64,000 bases of DNA from Viridibacillus soli. GTDB lineage: Bacteria; Bacillota; Bacilli; Bacillales_A; Planococcaceae. The translations under genes were made by a program, and so were the position numbers. Numbering within the stretch: the stretch's first letter is position 1; each line of letters opens with the position of its first letter. Below the pieces are notes generated by a model. That model saw nothing but the letters and a program-made list of their open reading frames with translations. It was not told the DNA's origin and ran no database searches. Shown one piece after another: positions 54,444-64,000 of the stretch. The stretch covers positions 38,768 through 102,767 of the forward strand of contig NZ_JAEOAH010000022.1 of assembly GCF_016612995.1 (NCBI RefSeq), given 5' to 3'.

Positions 54444-55628
54444 ATGTATCAGAAGAAGACGATGAATGATGTAGAAGTAAACGGAAAGCGCGTATTTGTA
54501 CGTGTCGATTTTAATGTACCTATGGAAAATGGGGAAATCACCGACGATACTCGTATTCGAGCAGCACTTCCCACAATTTCTAACTTAGTCGAAAAAGACG
54601 CTAAAGTGATCTTAGCAAGTCACCTTGGACGTCCAAAAGGCGAAGTAAAAGAAGAATTACGTTTAACTGCAGTAGGTAAACACCTTGCTGAATTGCTAGG
54701 ACAACCGGTAACGAAATTAGACGAATCAATCGGTGAAACAGTTGGAAAAGCAATAGCAGACATGAAAAATGGGGACATTGTATTACTAGAAAACGTTCGT
54801 TTCCATGCTGGAGAAGAAAAAAATGACCCAGAACTTGCCTTAAGCTTTGCGAAATTAGCAGATCTTTATGTGAATGATGCATTTGGTGCAGCACACCGTG
54901 CACACGCAACAACTGCAGGTATTGCTGAGCATATTCCAGCTGTTTCAGGTCTATTAATGGAGAAAGAGCTAGATGTATTAGGTAAAGCTTTATCTAATCC
55001 AGAACGTCCATTCACAGCGATTATTGGTGGAGCGAAAGTAAAAGATAAAATCGGCGTAATCGAAAATCTTTTAGATAAAGTTGATCACTTAATCATTGGT
55101 GGCGGTCTGTCATACACATTCTCTAAAGCACAAGGTCATGACATCGGTAAATCATTATTAGAAGAAGATAAAATTGAATTAGCGAAATCTTTCATCGAAA
55201 AAGCGCAAGCTAAAGGTGTGAAAATGCATATGCCTATTGATGTAATTGTAGCAGATGCATTTTCTAAGGATGCTAATACAAAAGAAGTTGATATCGACCA
55301 AATCCCTTCTGACTGGATGGGACTTGATATTGGACCAAAAACAACTGCAGAATATGCAGAAGTTATTAAAAACTCTAAATTAGTTATTTGGAATGGACCT
55401 ATGGGGGTATTCGAAATGGATACTTTTGCAAACGGTACTAAAGGTGTAGCAGAAGCAATGGCAGTAACAGATGCATATACAATTATCGGTGGTGGCGATT
55501 CAGCTGCTGCAGTCGAAAAATTCCAAGTAGCAGATAAAATGAACCACATCTCAACGGGTGGCGGTGCATCACTTGAATTTATGGAAGGCAAAGCTTTACC
55601 AGGCGTTGTCGCTTTGAATGATAAATAA
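54444..55628 (+). CDS. pgk: Phosphoglycerate kinase
   Basis: 394 residues. Signature [50 protein letters not shown] and the nucleotide loop [12 protein letters not shown] with C-terminal [10 protein letters not shown]. Makes ATP from 1,3-bisphosphoglycerate. GGAGGGGG (54428-54435) sets ATG 54444; the frame is open to 54384. First gene of the pgk-tpiA-gpmI-eno series. Confidence 0.96.
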   Translation: MYQKKTMNDVEVNGKRVFVRVDFNVPMENGEITDDTRIRAALPTISNLVEKDAKVILASHLGRPKGEVKEELRLTAVGKHLAELLGQPVTKLDESIGETVGKAIADMKNGDIVLLENVRFHAGEEKNDPELALSFAKLADLYVNDAFGAAHRAHATTAGIAEHIPAVSGLLMEKELDVLGKALSNPERPFTAIIGGAKVKDKIGVIENLLDKVDHLIIGGGLSYTFSKAQGHDIGKSLLEEDKIELAKSFIEKAQAKGVKMHMPIDVIVADAFSKDANTKEVDIDQIPSDWMGLDIGPKTTAEYAEVIKNSKLVIWNGPMGVFEMDTFANGTKGVAEAMAVTDAYTIIGGGDSAAAVEKFQVADKMNHISTGGGASLEFMEGKALPGVVALNDK

Positions 55629-55643
55629 TGGAGGATGATACAA

Positions 55644-56397
55644 ATGCGTAAACCAATTATTGCAGGTAACTGGAAAATGTATAAGCACTTAAGCGAAGCG
55701 GTAGAATTCGTAGAGGCAGTAAAATCATCAGTCCCAAACAAAGAACAAGTGGAGTCTGTCATCTGTGCTCCGGCATTATTTTTGCCAACGCTTGTACAAC
55801 AAGCGGAAGGTTCTAATTTAGCAATTGGTGCACAAACAATGCATTTTGAAAAAGAGGGTGCTTTTACAGGTGAAGTAAGTCCATCACAACTAGCAGATAT
55901 CGCTGTTTCATATGTAGTTTTAGGGCACTCTGAGCGTCGTGAATATTATAACGAAACAGACGAAGCAGTTAATAAAAAAGCCCATGCAGCGTTTGAATAC
56001 AACTTAATTCCAATTGTATGTGTTGGTGAAACATTAGAAGAACGTGAATCTGGTAACACTGTTGCAAAAGTAGCTGGTCAAGTCCGTGCAGCACTTCAAG
56101 ATTTATCAACAGAGCAAGTAAAACAATCCGTCATTGCTTACGAACCAATCTGGGCAATTGGTACAGGTAAAACAGCAACTGCCGAAGACGCGAATGAAGT
56201 TTGTGGCGCAATTCGTGCAACTGTTGCAGAAGTAGCTGGTGTAGAAGCTGCAGCAGCGATTCGTATTCAGTATGGTGGAAGCGTGAAACCAGAAAATATT
56301 GTAGAATTACTGACAATGGAACACATTGACGGTGCTCTAGTTGGAGGAGCAAGCTTGAAACCAGACTCATACTTGCAACTTTTGGAGGCGGGCGCAA

Positions 56398-56405
<8 letters not shown>
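55644..56405 (+). CDS. tpiA: Triose-phosphate isomerase
   Basis: 253 residues, TIM barrel. [12 protein letters not shown] (Asn, Lys), [14 protein letters not shown] (His95 region), [14 protein letters not shown] (catalytic Glu), [17 protein letters not shown] lies 9 nt before ATG 55644. Its last 8 nt overlap gpmI. Confidence 0.96.
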
Positions 56406-59240
<2,835 letters not shown>

Positions 59241-59269
59241 GTTTTAAAAGTTGCATAAGCTATGAAAAT

Positions 59270-59322
59270 AATAGAGCTATTTCGGTGTCACAAAATGGAC
59301 GGACGAAATAGCTCTATTTTTT
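59270..59322 (+). terminator. Intrinsic terminator after eno
   Basis: AATAGAGCTATTTCG (59270-59284) and its exact complement, followed by TTTTTTG: a 15-bp stem with a 19-nt loop. Confidence 0.88.
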
Positions 59323-59486
59323 GCTTCAGATAGTCGTCAAAATTGTTTGGAAATGTTAGAATAAAACTTAAGCGTTGGTCTATCTATAGACTACATAGTA
59401 TGATTTAATTAGAACAGCGTTGTCATTACGTACAGTTTTTGGTAAGATAAGACTGTTGTGATGTATCGAATCAGGAGGTGGAACGT

Positions 59487-59714
59487 ATGCATACAGTGGT
59501 TATGGTATTATTGCTAATTGTCTCTCTTGCATTAGTTGTCTTAGTATTATTACAATCAAGTAACAGTGCAGGTCTTTCGGGAGCCATCTCTGGTGGAGCT
59601 GAGCAACTTTTTGGTAAGCAAAAAGCTCGAGGCATGGACCTAATTTTGCACCGCATTACGGTAGTATTATCAATTTTATTTTTTGTGTTAGCTCTTGCTA
59701 TTGCGAAAATTTAA
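59487..59714 (+). CDS. secG: SecG preprotein translocase subunit
   Basis: 75 residues, two membrane helices joined by the conserved [29 protein letters not shown]. Accessory subunit of SecYEG. AGGAGGTGG lies about 7 nt before ATG 59487; ATG 59478 overlaps that site and is rejected. Followed by est-rnr-smpB-ssrA as in Bacillus. Confidence 0.95.
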   Translation: MHTVVMVLLLIVSLALVVLVLLQSSNSAGLSGAISGGAEQLFGKQKARGMDLILHRITVVLSILFFVLALAIAKI

Positions 59715-59730
59715 TGAGCGATATTTGAAC

Positions 59731-59761
59731 CGCCTGACCACCATATGGTTAGGCGTTTTCT
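59731..59761 (+). terminator. Intrinsic terminator after secG
   Basis: CGCCTGACCA pairs with TGGTTAGGCG (one G-U), then TTTTC. Confidence 0.75.
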
Positions 59762-59831
59762 TATATAAAAGGATATACTTTAAATATGACACTTACATAT
59801 ATGAAATGTATTTTTTATGGAGGTTTGTTTC

Positions 59832-60578
59832 ATGCAAGTATTAAAGTCACAGCCTTTCTTTTTTCAAGCTGGGTCACGTGCAGTTCTACTGTTGCATGGC
59901 TTTACTGGAAATTCTTCAGACGTGCGAATACTCGGAAGGTTTTTGGAGAAAAAGGGATATACTACATATGCCCCTCATTATAAAGGACATGGTGTACCAC
60001 CAGAGGAATTAGTCCGTTCGGGACCAACTGATTGGTGGGAGGATGTTCTACAAGGTTATAATTATTTAAAAGAAGCTGGCTATGAGGAAATTGCAGTTGC
60101 TGGATTATCTTTAGGTGGTGTATTTTCATTGCGTTTAGGGTATACACTACCTATTAAGGGAATTGCAACAATGTGTGCACCCATGTCAATGCGTACAACG
60201 GATTTAATGTTCGAAGGCGTGTTGCAATATGCTCGGGATTTTAAAAAGCTAGCCGGTAAAACGACTGAGGAAATTGAGCAGGAAATCGGAGTACTGAAGC
60301 AACAAGGAATGCCTTCACTCTCAGAATTACGTGAACTCATTTATCAGGTTCGTGAGCAAATTGATCATATATATGCTCCAGTTTTCGTCGCGCAAGGGTT
60401 ATTAGACGACGTAATTGATCCAAAATCAGCACAATTTATTTTTGACCAAGTAGAATCGAATGACAAAGATATTAAGTGGTATAAAGAGTCCGGACACGTC
60501 ATTACTCTCGACAAAGAGAAAAAACAATTACATGAAGATATATATGCTTTTTTAGAAAAACTCGATTGGTATGAGTAA
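59832..60578 (+). CDS. est: Carboxylesterase, Est30/YvaK type
   Basis: 248 residues, alpha/beta hydrolase. [14 protein letters not shown] (oxyanion), nucleophile GLSLGG, acid in GLLDDVIDP and His in ESGHVITLD, matching the thermostable Est30 of Geobacillus and YvaK of B. subtilis (247-248 residues). Hydrolyses short-chain esters; the cellular substrate is unknown. GGAGG lies 8 nt before ATG 59832. rnr starts 43 nt downstream. Confidence 0.92.
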   Translation: MQVLKSQPFFFQAGSRAVLLLHGFTGNSSDVRILGRFLEKKGYTTYAPHYKGHGVPPEELVRSGPTDWWEDVLQGYNYLKEAGYEEIAVAGLSLGGVFSLRLGYTLPIKGIATMCAPMSMRTTDLMFEGVLQYARDFKKLAGKTTEEIEQEIGVLKQQGMPSLSELRELIYQVREQIDHIYAPVFVAQGLLDDVIDPKSAQFIFDQVESNDKDIKWYKESGHVITLDKEKKQLHEDIYAFLEKLDWYE

Positions 60579-60621
60579 AAAGGGCAGTCTTCGCAAACGC
60601 TAGGAGGAGGAGGGAAGAAAG

Positions 60622-63015
60622 ATGAACAATCAAGAACTAACGTTACAAGAACGTTTATTAACTTTTATGAAACAAGAACAGTATAAATCGCTAACTGTTG
60701 CCGAATTGGAGCAACAATTTGGTTTTAAGGATGCAGATGAATTTAAAGAATTAGTGAAAACACTTGTCCGTATGGAGCAGCAAGGTCAAGTTGTTCGTTC
60801 TAATACGAATCGTTATGGTACGCCTGATCGTATGAATTTATTACAAGGTCGTTTCATTGGTAATGCAAAAGGCTTCGGCTTTGTTGCACCTGAGGAGGAA
60901 GGCATGGATGATGTTTTCATTCCACCAGATGCGATAAATGGTGCGATAAATGGAGATACAGTATTAATCCGTGTATCCAAAATATCTTCCGGTGACAGAA
61001 GAGAAGGTAAAATTATACAAGTCGTTGAAAGAGGAACTACGAAGGTTGTCGGCGTCTTTCAAGCAAATCGTGGCTTCGGTTTTGTCGTACCCGATGATAA
61101 AAAATTGCCAATCGATTTCTTCATTGCAAAAGGGAATACACTCGGTGCAATGGATGGTCATAAAGTAGTAATTGAAATTACTGGATGGCCTGAGGATAGT
61201 CGCTCAGCAACAGGAATTGTAACGCAAATCTTAGGACACAAAAATGACCCAGGTGTCGATATTTTATCGATTATTCATAAGCATGGTATTGCAATCGATT
61301 TCCCGCAAGAGGTCATCGATGCTGCAGCAGCTGTACCGGAAGAAGTACCTGAAGCTGATTTAGAAGGCCGCAGAGATTTACGTGACCAAATGATCGTCAC
61401 CATTGATGGCGAAACAGCGAAGGATTTAGATGATGCTGTTACGGTAACGAAAAATAGTGATGGTACGTATAAATTAGGCGTGCATATTGCAGATGTTAGT
61501 TATTATGTAACGGAAGGCTCAGAGCTTGATACAGAAGCGTATGACCGCGCCACAAGTGTCTATTTAACGGACCGTGTAATTCCGATGATTCCACATCGTT
61601 TATCAAACGGTATTTGTTCATTAAATCCACAAGTTAATCGTTTAACGTTATCTTGTGAAATGACGATTAATGGTAACGGTGATGTTGTAGCACATGATAT
61701 TTTCCAAAGTGTCATTAAAACGACAGAGCGTATGACTTATACAGACGTATATAAGATTTTAGAAGAAGATGATACAGAGCTGAAAGAACGCTATGCAAAT
61801 CTTGTGCCGATGTTCAAGGATATGGCTGACTTAGCTCAAATTCTACGTACTAGACGTATGGACCGTGGTGCTGTAGATTTTGACTTTAAAGAATCTCAAG
61901 TGCTTGTAGATCAAAATGGTTGGCCAACTGAAGTTGTATTACGTGAACGTACAGTGGCTGAACGTCTAATTGAGGAATTTATGTTAGCTGCCAATGAAAC
62001 AGTTGCAGAGCATATCAATCATATGGATTTACCATTCATTTACCGTATTCACGAAGATCCAAAGCCAGAGAAATTACAACGTTTCTTTGAATTCGTAACA
62101 AACTTCGGATTGGTCGTAAAAGGTACGGGCAATGAAGTTCATCCGCGTGCATTACAAGAAATTTTAGAATCGGTTGAAGGTTTACCTGAGCAACCAGTAA
62201 TTTCTACAATGATGTTACGTTCAATGCAACAAGCAAAATATAGCGCGAATTGTTTAGGTCACTTTGGTTTATCTACAGAGTTTTATACACACTTTACGTC
62301 GCCAATTCGTCGTTACCCCGACTTAATCGTGCATCGTCTACTCCGTACGTATTTGATCAATGGAGACGTTTCAACAGCTACAATTGCACATTGGAATGCA
62401 AATATGGATGAAATTGCACAGCACACTTCTGAACGTGAACGTCGTGCAGTTGATGCAGAGCGTGATACAGATGCACTGAAAAAAGCACAATTTATGGCTG
62501 ATAAAATTGGCGAAGAATTCGAAGGTATCGTTAGTTCAATTACAAACTTCGGTATGTTCATCGAATTGGAAAATACTATTGAAGGTCTTGTCCATATTAG
62601 TAATATGACGGACGATTATTATCGTTTCGACGATCGCCAAATGGTTATGATCGGGGAACGTACTGGGCGTATTTTCCGTATCGGGGATGGCGTAGAAATT
62701 CGTGTCAAAGCTGTCAATGTTGAAGAGTCTGCAGTTGACTTTGAAATCGTCGGTATGAAACGCGAATTTAATCGTACCCGTAAAGACGCACCACGTGTTA
62801 TTCATGCAAAGAAAAAGGACGGCTCTAGAGGTGGCAGAGGGAAAGGCAAAAGCGAAAGTGAAAGCGGAACTCGAAAACCTAGTGGTCCAAAAGTGAATGG
62901 TAAAACACGTAAGGATGAGCGTAAAGCATCTGGCAAAGGCGGTAGTCAAAAGAAAAGATTCTACGAAGGCGTTGCCAAAAAGAAAAAAGGTCGTAATAGC
63001 AACAAGAAAAAATAA
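60622..63015 (+). CDS. rnr: Ribonuclease R
   Basis: 797 residues. Winged-helix N-terminus, two cold-shock domains with GFGFVAPEE and GFGFVVPDD, the RNB catalytic domain with [14 protein letters not shown] (metal Asp cluster), [26 protein letters not shown], an S1 domain ([27 protein letters not shown]), and a Lys/Arg/Gly/Ser-rich tail of about 80 residues. A 3'-5' exonuclease that degrades structured RNA and non-stop mRNA with SmpB-tmRNA, encoded next to it. AGGAGGAGG precedes ATG 60622. Confidence 0.96.
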   Translation: MNNQELTLQERLLTFMKQEQYKSLTVAELEQQFGFKDADEFKELVKTLVRMEQQGQVVRSNTNRYGTPDRMNLLQGRFIGNAKGFGFVAPEEEGMDDVFIPPDAINGAINGDTVLIRVSKISSGDRREGKIIQVVERGTTKVVGVFQANRGFGFVVPDDKKLPIDFFIAKGNTLGAMDGHKVVIEITGWPEDSRSATGIVTQILGHKNDPGVDILSIIHKHGIAIDFPQEVIDAAAAVPEEVPEADLEGRRDLRDQMIVTIDGETAKDLDDAVTVTKNSDGTYKLGVHIADVSYYVTEGSELDTEAYDRATSVYLTDRVIPMIPHRLSNGICSLNPQVNRLTLSCEMTINGNGDVVAHDIFQSVIKTTERMTYTDVYKILEEDDTELKERYANLVPMFKDMADLAQILRTRRMDRGAVDFDFKESQVLVDQNGWPTEVVLRERTVAERLIEEFMLAANETVAEHINHMDLPFIYRIHEDPKPEKLQRFFEFVTNFGLVVKGTGNEVHPRALQEILESVEGLPEQPVISTMMLRSMQQAKYSANCLGHFGLSTEFYTHFTSPIRRYPDLIVHRLLRTYLINGDVSTATIAHWNANMDEIAQHTSERERRAVDAERDTDALKKAQFMADKIGEEFEGIVSSITNFGMFIELENTIEGLVHISNMTDDYYRFDDRQMVMIGERTGRIFRIGDGVEIRVKAVNVEESAVDFEIVGMKREFNRTRKDAPRVIHAKKKDGSRGGRGKGKSESESGTRKPSGPKVNGKTRKDERKASGKGGSQKKRFYEGVAKKKKGRNSNKKK

Positions 63016-63061
63016 AGAGAAGCGCTAGTCGCTTCTCCTCTATTCAATGAGGTGAATGTTA

Positions 63062-63529
63062 ATGGCTAAAGGATCAGGAAAGGTACTTGCACAAAATAAA
63101 AAGGCAGGACATGATTTCTTTATAGAGGAAACAATTGAAGCTGGAATGGTACTGCAAGGTACAGAAATCAAATCTATCCGTCATGGTAAAGTCCAATTGA
63201 GAGACTCTTTCATCCGTATTAGTGGCAATGAAGCGTGGGTTTCGAATATGCACGTCAGTCCATATGAACAAGGAAACCGCTTTAACCATGACCCATTACG
63301 TGCTCGTAAATTATTGCTTCATAAAAGACAAATTGCTGAGCTAATTGGTAGAGTTAAACGTGACGGTTATACTATCGTACCGCTGAAAATGTACATAAAA
63401 GACGGTTATGCAAAATTATTAATCGGTGTCGGTAAAGGTAAGAAAACCTACGATAAACGTGATGACCTACGCAAAAAAGAAGCAAAACGTGATATGGAAC
63501 GTACTTTCAAGGCAAAAAACCAATTCTAA
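63062..63529 (+). CDS. smpB: SsrA-binding protein SmpB
   Basis: 155 residues. OB fold with [61 protein letters not shown], and a basic C-terminal tail ([18 protein letters not shown]) that enters the decoding centre. Brings tmRNA to stalled ribosomes. ATG 63062 with GAGGTGA upstream; the ATG of ssrA's partner gene order matches Bacillus. A GAGAAGCG/CGCTTCTC hairpin (63018-63037) lies between rnr and smpB. Confidence 0.96.
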   Translation: MAKGSGKVLAQNKKAGHDFFIEETIEAGMVLQGTEIKSIRHGKVQLRDSFIRISGNEAWVSNMHVSPYEQGNRFNHDPLRARKLLLHKRQIAELIGRVKRDGYTIVPLKMYIKDGYAKLLIGVGKGKKTYDKRDDLRKKEAKRDMERTFKAKNQF

Positions 63530-63544
63530 TTGAGATGCTCAAAC

Positions 63545-63573
63545 TTGAAGTTTGATCAATCTTGCATTATAAT
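63545..63573 (+). promoter_or_regulatory. Sigma-A promoter upstream of ssrA
   Basis: TTGAAG (63545-63550), 17-bp spacer, TATAAT (63568-63573). The expected start at about 63580 leaves a leader of about 130 nt before mature tmRNA, containing AAATACTTT/AAAGTATTT (63597-63618) and CTACAAG/CTTGTAG (63670-63695) hairpins. Confidence 0.7.
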
Positions 63574-63713
63574 TTATAAAGTAAACAAGCCAGTATAAAT
63601 ACTTTTTCTAAAGTATTTCCGAACGGCCCTAAAGGCACTTGTTGCCATAAGGCTCCCTAAGGCATTTAGCTACAAGCAGTAGAAATACCTTGTAGAGATT
63701 TAGCCGCTATTAA

Positions 63714-64000
63714 GGGGACGTTACGGATTCGACAGGGATGGTCTGAGCTTGAGTTGCGCGTCGGAGGTCTCGGCTTCGTCATCAACGGAAGTTATATAAT
63801 AACTGGCAAACAACAACAAAACTTAGCTTTCGCAGCGTAAGCTGTTGAAACTGCCTGTCTACTCTATCGCCCATGTAGAATAGTTCAGGCTCACTTATAG
63901 TGGGATACGGTTACTAGTGCCACTTGAGCTAGTAACAAGAGATTCCCAAGTTAGCGCACAGGATGCCTGCTTGCTGGCTATTGCTGCGTGAATCCTAAAT
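63714..64000 (+). ncRNA. ssrA: tmRNA (3' end outside window)
   Basis: The 5' acceptor part GGGGACGTTACGGATTCGAC is the standard tmRNA start. The tag reading frame at 63805-63840 gives GKQQQNLAFAA followed by TAA, with the AA ending recognised by Clp proteases. Pseudoknot-rich sequence follows to the window end; about 70 nt including the 3' acceptor strand is missing. It acts with SmpB, encoded 185 nt upstream. Confidence 0.96.

Noticed and set aside
55136..55762. 208-codon minus-strand frame opposite pgk/tpiA
   Set aside because: Shadow of two highly conserved glycolytic genes; no ribosome site on that strand.

Overview
This 64 kb window reads as a chromosome segment of a low-GC, spore-forming Gram-positive bacterium of the Bacillales. 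It most resembles the Planococcaceae (Lysinibacillus/Solibacillus group). Three things support this: gene order close to Bacillus subtilis (hemY-yhgD-yhgE, yhfH-lplJ, hprK-lgt-yvoD-ppaX-yvoF-his, yvcD-trxB-yvcI-rapZ-yvcK-whiA-crh-clpP, cggR-gap-pgk-tpi-gpmI-eno-secG-est-rnr-smpB-ssrA), a CotF-type spore coat gene, and canonical AGGAGG ribosome sites. Genus assignment is inference, and no rRNA genes are present.

Layout. 1-8 kb: the end of hemY, an intergenic array of 21/42-bp repeats, a four-gene operon (propeller lipoprotein, response regulator, sensor kinase, YtkA/FixH-like lipoprotein with a Met/His-rich tail), then a TetR regulator and a YhgE/Pip-type membrane protein that appear to share a matching operator. 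8-14 kb: a 41-codon zinc-ribbon YhfH gene missed by length filters, lplJ, and a Bce-type peptide-sensing/resistance module (response regulator, kinase, ABC ATPase, permease) split by 3.5 copies of a 126-bp GC-rich repeat. 14-25 kb: acyl-CoA ligase with a near-consensus FadR box, amino-acid permease, S9 peptidase, acetyltransferase, DedA, luxS, enoyl-CoA hydratase, a degenerate EAL-HDOD protein and cytochrome c551.

25-42 kb: hprK, lgt, a clearly decayed yvoD pseudogene, ppaX, yvoF, the complete tightly overlapping hisZGDBHAFIE operon, yvcD, trxB and the yvcI-rapZ-yvcK-whiA-crh cluster, facing clpP (CtsR box). 43-44.6 kb: tRNA-Arg(CCG) followed by a scar of a dead tyrosine recombinase, an IS3-family remnant and a frameshifted small membrane protein gene. 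44.6-50 kb: DUF2935 protein, a divergent TetR/MFS efflux pair, the coat protein, and a lemA-TPM operon behind an ECF-sigma-like promoter. 50-64 kb: sigL (rpoN), a glutaredoxin-like protein, cggR and the lower glycolytic operon, secG, carboxylesterase, rnr, smpB and the first 287 nt of tmRNA (tag GKQQQNLAFAA).

How the genes fit together. HprK and Crh, both here, are the kinase and one target of carbon catabolite repression; CggR controls the glycolytic genes; RNase R, SmpB and tmRNA form the ribosome rescue/RNA decay set. Most of the window is conserved core. I did not find a complete, clearly undescribed multi-gene system. The most unusual material is the repeat families (21-bp arrays at three loci, the 126-bp repeat inside the Bce operon with a truncated copy 14 kb away), the tRNA-Arg scar, the yvoD pseudogene, and the long structured leader in front of ssrA.
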